This document shows positions 56,379 to 64,000 of a DNA stretch of 64,000 nt, one piece after another. This DNA is from Flavobacterium sp. W4I14. GTDB taxonomy: Bacteria > Bacteroidota > Bacteroidia > Sphingobacteriales > Sphingobacteriaceae. Made by a program: the position numbers and the translations under genes. The stretch is from contig JAUSZU010000001.1 in NCBI GenBank assembly GCA_030817875.1, positions 3,782,001-3,846,000 of the forward strand. The letters are read 5' to 3'. Numbering within the stretch: the stretch's first letter is position 1; each line of letters starts with the position of its first letter. A model generated the notes under the pieces. The model was not told the DNA's origin. It made no database searches and worked only from the letters and a program-made list of their open reading frames with translations.

Positions 56379-59300
56379 ATTAAAAAACTATTTAAAATAC
56401 TCCTTTGGGTAATCGCATCAATAATCTTGCTGCTTGCGCTTCTTATTTTTTCGCTACAATTTAAGCCTGTTCAAACTTATTTTGCGCAGAAGGCTGCCGC
56501 ATATTTATCTAAAGAGCTTAAAACCACCGTATCAATCAAGAGTCTCTACATCAAACCATTTAAATCTATTGTACTCGAAGATTTATTGGTTTTAGACTTA
56601 CAAAAAGACACTTTACTAAGCACGCCACAATTTATGGTGGATATTAATCAATTATCCATTGATAAAAAGATCATAGATATCAATACCGTTCAAATTAACA
56701 ATGGGCAGTTTTTCCTAAAGGATTTCAAAGATAAGTCTTCTAACCTCGATTTCATTATAAACTACTTCGATTCTGGTAAACCTACTGTAAAGAAAAAGAA
56801 AAGCAAACCGTACGACATTAATATTGGCCGCATTATTTTAAATAAATTCGCCTTCAGGTATATCAATTACAGGGCAAAAGATACCGTTCAGGGCAAAAGT
56901 GTAAACTTCGAAAATGTATCTGTTAAAGAGTTGAGCGGAATTTTTGAAGGGCTCGACACCAAAAACCATTTGATTAAGACCAATATCAAAAACCTAACTT
57001 TTAAAGAGCGTAGCGGCTTTTACCTTAAAAACCTGACAGCTGAAACCACTATTGACAGTAATGCCATCGAGTTGAAAAACCTATTGCTCGAAACCAACCA
57101 GAGCCGTTTAACAAACTACTACCAAATGCGGTTTAAAAGCTATAAAGACTTTAACCACTATGTAGATAATGTTCGGATGAAAGCCATTTTTAAAGATAGC
57201 CATATCACTTCCAGAGATATCGCCTTCTTTGCACCTGAGCTAAACACGATGAAACTCGACCTTGATGTAGATGGCCAGATTACCGGTTTAGTGAACAACC
57301 TCAAAGCTAAAAAGCTATCGTTAAGAACCGGAAAAGCCACACACATTAAAGGCGATTTTATTTTAAAGGGGCTGCCGAAATGGAAAGAAACCTTTATGGA
57401 CCTCAACATTGAAATGGCGGGAACGAATAAAACCGATCTGGATGAAGTGCTGGCTGGCATTACCAACAGCAAAAAGAAAATTGTTCCCGTAATTGTAAAC
57501 AAATTCGGCAACATTAACTTTAACGGAAGTTTTACAGGTTTCCAGAACGACTTTATTGCTTACGGCGAATTTAAAACCAAACTTGGCCGTATTGTTTCTG
57601 ATGTGAACATGAAAATCGATAAAAACGATGTTCCGTCTTATACAGGAAACGTAAAAAGCTACGATTTTAACCTTGGCAACCTGATTGATGAAAAAAGCCT
57701 TGGCCGCATCAGCTCTTCACTGTATGTTAAGGGCCGCGGCACTGAGCTTAAAGACCTGACCGAGAAGATAAACGGCGATGTAGCGTATATCGACTTTAAT
57801 AATTACCGTTATCACAATGTGAAGATTGACGGAACTTTTAATAAAAAGTATTTCGATGGCAAGCTGAGCATTAACGATCGCAATGTGAAACTGGTTTTTG
57901 ATGGCGGGGTAAACCTGAATCCTAAACTGCCGGTATTTAACTTTAATGCCACTATTTCTAAAGCAAGGTTAAAGGCTTTAAAACTGCTGAAAGATTCGTT
58001 GCAGGTTGATGCTAAATTTACCACCAATTTCTCGGGTACCAACCTGAACAATATCTCTGGAAAATTATTAATAGAACAAATCAGGCTGCAAAATCCGAAG
58101 GGTAGCTACAGCGTCGATTCGGTACAGTTGATGGCCGAGGGTACTGGTACGAGCCGCGTAATGGATATCCGGTCAGATATTTTCGATGCCAGTATTAAAG
58201 GTGAATATGATTTAAATTCTATTGTTTCGTATTACAAAGCCATCGCCAAAACGTATATCCCGTCGTTAAAGGCCGATATTATCAAATACAAGAACCAGAT
58301 TTTCCAGTTCAACCTGAAGGTTAAAAAATTCGAACCGCTGGCGCAGATCTTTGCACCGGGTTTAGAATTAGAAGAAGGGGCTACATTAACCGGCGATTTC
58401 GATTCGCGCAACAATACCGCAACGTTGAACGGTTTTGTTAAGAAACTCAAATACAATGGTATTGTGGTAAACAATATCATCCTTGATGAAAATACCACCA
58501 CACAGCAGCTTCAGCTGATTGTAACTTCAGACCGGGTGCAGATTAACGACAGTTTGTTTATTAAAGATGTAAACATTTCCAACATCTTGCGGAACGACAG
58601 TTTGGCTTTCAACGTAAAAATGTCGAACGCTGAAGAGGATAATCAGCTCGATTTAAACGGACTTGTAGAGTTTACCAAAAACCAGGATACCACGGCAAGG
58701 CTAAGCGTATTGCCTTCTATCTTAAAAATCAACAACGAAGAGTGGCGCATCCAGGAGAAGGTACGCATCGTGCTCAACAATGGTAAAACCGAGATCACTA
58801 ATTTCGATTTAACCAACGGAAAGCAGCAGGTTATTATTGATGGGCTGATCTCGGAAGACCCTAAAGATTTAATCAGTGTTGGCTTTAAAGATTTCAACTT
58901 AAAAACCCTGAACCCTTTTACGAAAGGCTTTGGCGTTAAACTGGGCGGAAACCTGAACGGCTCAACCGACCTGTACGGCATATTAAAAGCACCGAGGGTT
59001 ACCGACGATTTAAAGATCGATTCGTTAAACTTTAACGATATCTATATTGGTACTTTAACCGATACCTCATCGTACAGCAATGAGAGTAAAAAGATTAATG
59101 TATTTACCCGCATTATGGCCGACGATTCGGAGACTTTTAAGCTGACCGGGAATCTCGATCTAAAAGAAAAAGAAATCGATCTCGCTGTAAAAATGGATGA
59201 GAGCAAGCTTACTATCCTTGAGCCTTTCGTTAAACAACTGGTATCGAATTTAAAAGGAAACATCTCTGCTGATTTAACCGTTAAAGGGAAATTCGAAAAG

Positions 59301-60857
59301 CCAGAAATTAATGGAACCCTATCGTTAGATAAGGGCCAACTGATGGTAAATTACCTTAAAACCACTTATGTAATTACCGATAAAGTAGAAGTAAACAATA
59401 GTGTGATTAAACTCGACGATTTTGTGCTTAACGACCTGGAGGGCCACGAAGCCACCGCAAATGGCACCGTAGATTTAAACAACATTAACTATCCTACATT
59501 GAATGTAAAGGTAAATGCGAACAGTTTAATGGCCTTAAACACTACCGCGAAAGACAATTCGATATACTATGGCCGAGCTTATGGCACAGGTGTATTTACA
59601 TTTACAGGCCCTACCAATAAAATGAAAATCGATATTAAGGCAAAAACTGAAAAAGGAACCGTTTTCAACCTGCCTTTAAACAGTTCAGAAACCATATCAG
59701 ATAAAGACTTCATTAATTTTGTAAGCCGCGATTCGACTGTGCTGGTTAAGAAAAAGACCAACTTTGATGGCCTGACCCTAACCTTTAAACTAACCATCGA
59801 CCCGAATACCACGGCGAATATATTTACTACCCTTGGTAATTTAAGTGGTAAGGGTAATGCCGAGCTGAACTTAAACATCAACAGTTTCGGCGATTTCGAA
59901 ATGTCTGGCGATTATATCATTGAGACAGGAAGTTTCGATTTTACGGCCCAGGAGGTAATTAACAAAAAATTCGAAATCAGGCAAGGTGGAACCATCCGCT
60001 GGACGGGTAACCCTACGGCCGCACAGATAAACTTAAAAGCAGTATATGCTTTGAGAGCGAGTTTGAACGACCTTTACAAAGCAGCCAACCGTGATGCCAG
60101 TAGTAATGCCAACCAAAGGGTAAATACCGAGGTTGAGATGGGCTTAACTGGTTTACTCTTAAAACCAGATATTAAGCTTGATATTAACTTTCCTGCTCAG
60201 CCTTCTATCAAAGAAGAACTGCAAACCTATTTCAGCGATCAGAACAACCTGAACCTGCAGGCTTTCAGTTTAATCATCAGAAGAAGTTTTGCCCCTGGAA
60301 ACGGAGGAGAATCGATCGGGAACCAGCTCAGCTCTACCGCAACCAGTACGGCTACTGAGTTGGTATTTAACCAGTTTAACAATGTACTTTCTTCATTAAA
60401 CTTAAATTTTGTCGATCTGAATGTACGCTCGTTGAGCGAGGCCAATGCATCGTTCAAATTCTTTAGCGATCGTTTAATTATCAACGCAGGTATTGTAGAT
60501 CGGAACAGTGTGAACGATTTTACCGTTATCGATTTCTCTAAAGACAACGTGGGTAGAGAGGTCGAGGCCCTTTTCTTAATTAAAAAAGATGGAAGCTTAA
60601 CCGTTAAGGCTGCAAATAAACCACCTACGCAACAAAGTATCTTCTTAAACAGCGGGATTAGCTCAACGGCAAATGTAACTTCTTTTGGCTTGGTTTATAC
60701 TCAGCAGTTTGATACGTTTAAGGAGTTTATCCAAAAAATTTCCGGTGCTTACCGCCGAAATTTAAAGCGGAAACAAAGCCAGGCCCCTGTTAAAACGAAT
60801 AAATCAATTAATAAAGAAGCGATTATCAATCAGAGTAAAGGAAATCAACGGAGGTAG
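56379..60857 (+). CDS. TamB-like translocation/assembly protein (DUF490), unusual start
   Basis: About 1492 aa if begun at ATT 56379; the first standard start in the frame is TTG at 56427, which would cut the membrane anchor in half. From ATT the N-terminus reads KKLFKILLWVIASIILLLALLIFSLQF, an ideal signal anchor, and an in-frame stop lies shortly upstream, so initiation at AUU (56376 or 56379) is likely. The long body consists of repeated beta strands (KFTTNFSGTNLNNISGKL, NLKGNISADLTVKGKFEKPEINGTLSL) and ends with the TamB/DUF490 domain (GNLSGKGNAELNLNINSFGDFEMSGDY, IRWTGNPTAAQINLKAVYAL). TamB-type proteins bridge the periplasm for outer-membrane protein or lipid transfer. Confidence 0.88.
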   Translation: MKKLFKILLWVIASIILLLALLIFSLQFKPVQTYFAQKAAAYLSKELKTTVSIKSLYIKPFKSIVLEDLLVLDLQKDTLLSTPQFMVDINQLSIDKKIIDINTVQINNGQFFLKDFKDKSSNLDFIINYFDSGKPTVKKKKSKPYDINIGRIILNKFAFRYINYRAKDTVQGKSVNFENVSVKELSGIFEGLDTKNHLIKTNIKNLTFKERSGFYLKNLTAETTIDSNAIELKNLLLETNQSRLTNYYQMRFKSYKDFNHYVDNVRMKAIFKDSHITSRDIAFFAPELNTMKLDLDVDGQITGLVNNLKAKKLSLRTGKATHIKGDFILKGLPKWKETFMDLNIEMAGTNKTDLDEVLAGITNSKKKIVPVIVNKFGNINFNGSFTGFQNDFIAYGEFKTKLGRIVSDVNMKIDKNDVPSYTGNVKSYDFNLGNLIDEKSLGRISSSLYVKGRGTELKDLTEKINGDVAYIDFNNYRYHNVKIDGTFNKKYFDGKLSINDRNVKLVFDGGVNLNPKLPVFNFNATISKARLKALKLLKDSLQVDAKFTTNFSGTNLNNISGKLLIEQIRLQNPKGSYSVDSVQLMAEGTGTSRVMDIRSDIFDASIKGEYDLNSIVSYYKAIAKTYIPSLKADIIKYKNQIFQFNLKVKKFEPLAQIFAPGLELEEGATLTGDFDSRNNTATLNGFVKKLKYNGIVVNNIILDENTTTQQLQLIVTSDRVQINDSLFIKDVNISNILRNDSLAFNVKMSNAEEDNQLDLNGLVEFTKNQDTTARLSVLPSILKINNEEWRIQEKVRIVLNNGKTEITNFDLTNGKQQVIIDGLISEDPKDLISVGFKDFNLKTLNPFTKGFGVKLGGNLNGSTDLYGILKAPRVTDDLKIDSLNFNDIYIGTLTDTSSYSNESKKINVFTRIMADDSETFKLTGNLDLKEKEIDLAVKMDESKLTILEPFVKQLVSNLKGNISADLTVKGKFEKPEINGTLSLDKGQLMVNYLKTTYVITDKVEVNNSVIKLDDFVLNDLEGHEATANGTVDLNNINYPTLNVKVNANSLMALNTTAKDNSIYYGRAYGTGVFTFTGPTNKMKIDIKAKTEKGTVFNLPLNSSETISDKDFINFVSRDSTVLVKKKTNFDGLTLTFKLTIDPNTTANIFTTLGNLSGKGNAELNLNINSFGDFEMSGDYIIETGSFDFTAQEVINKKFEIRQGGTIRWTGNPTAAQINLKAVYALRASLNDLYKAANRDASSNANQRVNTEVEMGLTGLLLKPDIKLDINFPAQPSIKEELQTYFSDQNNLNLQAFSLIIRRSFAPGNGGESIGNQLSSTATSTATELVFNQFNNVLSSLNLNFVDLNVRSLSEANASFKFFSDRLIINAGIVDRNSVNDFTVIDFSKDNVGREVEALFLIKKDGSLTVKAANKPPTQQSIFLNSGISSTANVTSFGLVYTQQFDTFKEFIQKISGAYRRNLKRKQSQAPVKTNKSINKEAIINQSKGNQRR

Positions 60858-61591
60858 AAGGGTTAGTTCAATAGTTCAATAGTCATTAGTTCATTAGTCC
60901 GGATAAGGTCGTCATTCCCGTGCAGGCGGGAACCACGCAGTGCTCAGCGAAGCTAATCTTAATGCCTATTGCATTTTACCTATCGGTTGGTGTCCCACCA
61001 ACCGAAACTTAATCAGCATGAACACGATGAAATAGAATCATTATCTTTTTGGTCGGCGAGACACTGACCAATAGAAAAAGATCCTGAAACAAGTTCAGGA
61101 TGACGAATCACAGGGTGAATAATTGATATTTGGAACTTAAATAATCTTATATGTCTTACATGGTAAAAAACCGATAGATGGCCATTGGATTAACGACATA
61201 GATTCTTCGCTACGCTATCAAGGACAGATCCAGCAGAAAGTCGTCATCTCGACCGAAGCACGGCGGAGCGGAGAGATCTTTGAACCATGTTATTGAAATC
61301 AAATTTAAAGATTTTGCTTTGCTGAGCCTTCGGGTTCTCCTCCAAAGGAGTTCCTTCGGAACGCTACGGTCGAAACGACGATACTTCTAATCGACTCAGC
61401 TCTTTAAAATTCTCCTGACATTTATATTGATTTTTTAAGATAAATTACCCCTCAGGATGACAAATGTATCAAACAAAAAAGACCAACAATCGAACACCCG
61501 TTCAACTGTTGGTCTTTAACTATTTTAGCCATCATGCCAGGCTAAACGCAGGAATCTCCAAACTCCAAACGCCCAACGCTAAACTTTCAGC
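60858..61591. repeat. Gene-free spacer rich in dispersed repeats
   Basis: 734 bp without a gene. Elements seen: GTCATTCCCGTGCAGGCGGG (60912), an inverted pair of the CGGTTGGTGTCCCACCAACCG type (60979-61007 with its partner at 61049-61077), CCTGAAACAAGTTCAGGATGACG (61083-61105, a self-complementary piece cut to its core), and a larger inverted element from GTCATCTCGACCGAAGC (61243) to GGTCGAAACGACGATAC (about 61368-61385). The ribBA terminator closes the region. Confidence 0.65.
61475..61517 (-). terminator. ribBA terminator
   Basis: AAAGACCAACA and TGTTGGTCTTT form an 11-bp stem, with an inner GAAC/GTTC stem; on the minus strand it is followed by a T run. It lies about 75 nt past the ribBA stop. 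Confidence 0.8.
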
Positions 61592-62803
61592 CTATCCTTT
61601 CATAATCGAATGGCCCATTTTATCTCTTTTGGTGGTTAAGTAACGCTCGTTATGTACGTTACTTGCAATTTCGATCGGAATATTTTCTACCACTTCTAAG
61701 CCATAACCAATTAAACCTGCTCTTTTGGTTGGGTTATTACTCATTAAACGCATTTTAGTAACCCCTTCTGATCGCAGGATCTGCGCACCAACACCATAAT
61801 CGCGTTCATCGCCTTTAAAGCCTAATTTAATATTCGCTTCTACTGTGTCGAAACCGGCATCCTGTAAATTATACGAGCGTAATTTATTAATCAGCCCGAT
61901 ACCTCTACCCTCCTGGTTCATGTATACCACTATACCTTTACCTTCTTTTTCGATCATTTCTAATGCCTTGTGCAACTGCGGACCGCAATCGCAACGGCAC
62001 GACCCAAAGATATCGCCTGTTACACAAGAGCTGTGTACACGTGCTAAAATCGGTTCGTTGGCATTCCATTCGCCTTTAGAAATGGCCAAATGCGTGGCAT
62101 TGTTATCTAACTGCGTATAGGCCGTCATTTTAAAATCACCCCATGCTGTTGGTAGATCGATGCTAACCTCTTGTTTAATCAAACTATCTATGGTTAAACG
62201 GTAAGCGATTAAATCTTCGATTGATATAATTTTTAACTGGTGTTGTTCGGCAATTTTAAATAAATCAGGGAGTCTGGCCATTTCGCCATCTTCTTTTAAA
62301 ATCTCTACCAATAAACCTGCAGGTTTCATGCCAGCCAAACGCGCTAGGTCTACCGCAGCCTCTGTATGACCAGCACGGCGGATTACGCCGCCATCTTTTG
62401 CAATTAAAGGAAAAATATGTCCTGGTCTGCCCAATTCCTCAGGGTTGGTTTTAGGATTAACCAGGGCCAGCATGGTTTTAGAGCGGTCGCTTGCTGAAAT
62501 CCCGGTGGTGCAACCGTGTCCAACCAGATCAACGGAAACCGTGAAATTAGTTTCGTAAGCTGCCGTATTTTTACCCACCATCAGGTTCAGGTTTAACTCT
62601 TTACAACGTTCTTCCGTTAGGGGCGCACAGATTAAACCACGGCCGTAAGTAGCCATAAAATTGATGATCTCTGGCGTTGCATTTTCGGCTGCCGTTAAAA
62701 AATCACCTTCGTTCTCTCTATTCTCATCATCTACAACAATAATTACTTTACCAGCTTTTATATCTGCGATGGCCTCTTCTATTGTGTTTAATTTTGTTTG
62801 CAT
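61592..62803 (-). CDS. ribBA: Bifunctional DHBP synthase / GTP cyclohydrolase II
   Basis: 403 aa from the ATG at 62803 ([18 protein letters not shown]); the open frame to 62878 adds an unlikely leader. RibB half (about 1-205): [49 protein letters not shown]. RibA half: [24 protein letters not shown] with the three zinc Cys, [15 protein letters not shown] and [19 protein letters not shown]. It starts both branches of riboflavin synthesis, from ribulose 5-phosphate and GTP. The 130-bp leader is too short and shows no FMN-riboswitch pattern. It is not next to other rib genes here. Confidence 0.98.
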   Translation of the reverse strand: MQTKLNTIEEAIADIKAGKVIIVVDDENRENEGDFLTAAENATPEIINFMATYGRGLICAPLTEERCKELNLNLMVGKNTAAYETNFTVSVDLVGHGCTTGISASDRSKTMLALVNPKTNPEELGRPGHIFPLIAKDGGVIRRAGHTEAAVDLARLAGMKPAGLLVEILKEDGEMARLPDLFKIAEQHQLKIISIEDLIAYRLTIDSLIKQEVSIDLPTAWGDFKMTAYTQLDNNATHLAISKGEWNANEPILARVHSSCVTGDIFGSCRCDCGPQLHKALEMIEKEGKGIVVYMNQEGRGIGLINKLRSYNLQDAGFDTVEANIKLGFKGDERDYGVGAQILRSEGVTKMRLMSNNPTKRAGLIGYGLEVVENIPIEIASNVHNERYLTTKRDKMGHSIMKG

Positions 62804-62933
62804 TTTATAAACATTATGGGGCAAATGGCGTGTTAAAATCAATTTATACCACAAACAATAACCCGTACAAATGTACAACCTTATTGAGCAATATTTGGAT
62901 TAAAATATCATCTGTAAGTAAAGGAAAAGACGC

Positions 62934-64000
62934 CTATTTTTCCTTCTTTTTAAACAGTTGAAGGAAGAACTGCTTGTAATAATTTACATCAAATAAGGCC
63001 GAATCCACTGTAGCTTTATAGGTTAAAAAGGCGGCCAGTGGCGATAAAACAATTACGGCAATCCACATCCCGAATATCGGGTTTAAATTACCTTCACGTG
63101 CCGATTTTTCGGCCACTGTGGTAATAATGTGGTATACCAGGAAGAAACAAATGGCCACCACAACCGGTAAACCCATCCCCCCTTTTCTGATAATCGCACC
63201 CAAGGGTGCGCCAATAAAAAACAACAGGATACAAGATGCGGCCAGGGTAAATTTACGCTGATATTCTACTGTTGTAAATATAATTTCGCTGGTTAAATCA
63301 GTTTGGCGTGGCCCCCAGTTGGGTACATGCTGCATAATATTCGCAACGGTATTATTTGCATTATCCAAAGCCAGTTTCCGCGATCCGTTCGGGATACTCT
63401 TCAGTATTACATCATCAATCTTTTTCGGTACTGCTTTTACTTTGGTATAACCTTTAGTAACATTAAATTGCTTAAAGTTGCTCGTGAGATTGGCAATGGT
63501 ACGCATTTTCATCGTATCCAGTTGCTTAGTCAGCGAGTCGCGCTTTTTAACGATCCCTTTCAGGTTTAACATGGGCGTACTGTTTCCAAAAGCATTCGGA
63601 TCGGTGGTATTGGGATCAAAAGACGACATATCGAAACGCGGTGAGGTTTCTTTAAAACGGTTCCGTGTAAAAATCTGCCTTGGGTTGTACATGCCATTTT
63701 TCGAAGCCTGTTCCTCGTACTGTATTCCATTTTTAAGGTAAAGCACCAAAAACTTACCATCGGCGGTTTTATTCATCTTACCCTCTCTGGCCAGAATTAC
63801 TTTCGGAATCCCGTTATTTTCCCGGTGATCGTAGATCATGATATTGTGCAGCGTACCATCTTCTTCTTTCGAATCGACACGGATGGCATAACCTGGAATG
63901 GCATTGTTAAAAACCCCTGGTTTAATTAAAAATGAAAGTTTTTTGTTCCTGATATCGTACAATAGCGAGCCAAATTTGAGGTTGGCTTTGGGCAGCATAT
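62934..64000 (-). CDS. LptF/LptG-family permease, N-terminus cut by window edge
   Basis: The frame is open to the right edge, so only the C-terminal 355 residues are seen; the Met at 63998 is not the true start. The visible part has the periplasmic beta-jellyroll (KLSFLIKPGVFNN, YAIRVDSKEEDGTLHNIMIYDH, GKFLVLYLKNGIQYEE) and three final membrane helices (AASCILLFFIGAPLGAIIRKGGMGLPVVVAICFF, LNPIFGMWIAVIVLSPLAAFLTY), which are the YjgP/YjgQ (LptF/LptG) signature including FFIGAPLGAIIRKGG. With LptB these proteins extract lipopolysaccharide from the inner membrane. 130 bp before ribBA on the same strand. A highly polar insert of about 80 residues lies between jellyroll and helices. Confidence 0.93.
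   Translation of the reverse strand, partial: MLPKANLKFGSLLYDIRNKKLSFLIKPGVFNNAIPGYAIRVDSKEEDGTLHNIMIYDHRENNGIPKVILAREGKMNKTADGKFLVLYLKNGIQYEEQASKNGMYNPRQIFTRNRFKETSPRFDMSSFDPNTTDPNAFGNSTPMLNLKGIVKKRDSLTKQLDTMKMRTIANLTSNFKQFNVTKGYTKVKAVPKKIDDVILKSIPNGSRKLALDNANNTVANIMQHVPNWGPRQTDLTSEIIFTTVEYQRKFTLAASCILLFFIGAPLGAIIRKGGMGLPVVVAICFFLVYHIITTVAEKSAREGNLNPIFGMWIAVIVLSPLAAFLTYKATVDSALFDVNYYKQFFLQLFKKKEK

Noticed and set aside
62804..62933. FMN riboswitch before ribBA
   Set aside because: The leader is short and AT-rich, and the conserved AGGGGC/GAAGG-type elements of the FMN riboswitch are not present.

Overview
The window reads as a chromosomal segment of a Bacteroidota bacterium, most likely a Sphingobacteriaceae member close to Pedobacter. 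Grounds: three SusC/SusD-type outer-membrane uptake systems, a hybrid two-component system (HTCS), lipoproteins with a short hydrophobic stretch ending in Cys-Lys-Lys, moderately AT-rich DNA, and one clear Bacteroidota-type promoter (TTTG-N19-TAnnTTTG). The species call is an inference. No rRNA, tRNA, CRISPR array or transposase gene was found.

Layout. 1-16196: a polysaccharide-utilisation locus with a GH95-like glycosidase (cut by the left edge), two SusC/SusD pairs and a divergent HTCS regulator; one SusD is frameshifted. 16197-21206: an AT-rich accessory block built of duplicated and broken modules around a surface lipoprotein with an HExxH zincin motif; small secreted proteins follow the intact gene and each truncated copy, as in polymorphic toxin/immunity arrays. 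21316-24053: a HEPN-domain protein and a four-repeat protein, divergent from an S24 (LexA/CI-like) repressor. 24592-29469: a second SusC/SusD pair without enzymes. 29790-33378: a YdcF-like protein, a propeller-like secreted protein and MsrA. 33915-38080: a phosphoesterase-flavoured operon whose first gene carries an in-frame TGA. 38281-40048: a small membrane protein and an M23 lipoprotein. 40605-44125: uvrA and a LysE-type exporter. 44384-46721: ECF sigma factor, small acidic protein, MFS exporter. 46795-49749: lipoprotein plus two paralogous outer-membrane-type proteins and an HTH regulator. 49751-52535: multicopper oxidase fused to a CopB-like barrel, plus a DUF3347 protein. 52990-64000: housekeeping genes nth, recA, tsaD, a TamB-like gene, ribBA and an LptF/G-type permease cut by the right edge.

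Intergenic gaps of 0.3-1 kb are rich in REP-like palindromes and other dispersed repeats. The points most worth following are the metallopeptidase-lipoprotein array, the palindrome TTAGCTAA shared at equal distance by the recA and S24-repressor genes, and three apparent gene lesions or odd starts (frameshifted SusD, TGA-interrupted phosphoesterase, TamB-like gene lacking an ATG).
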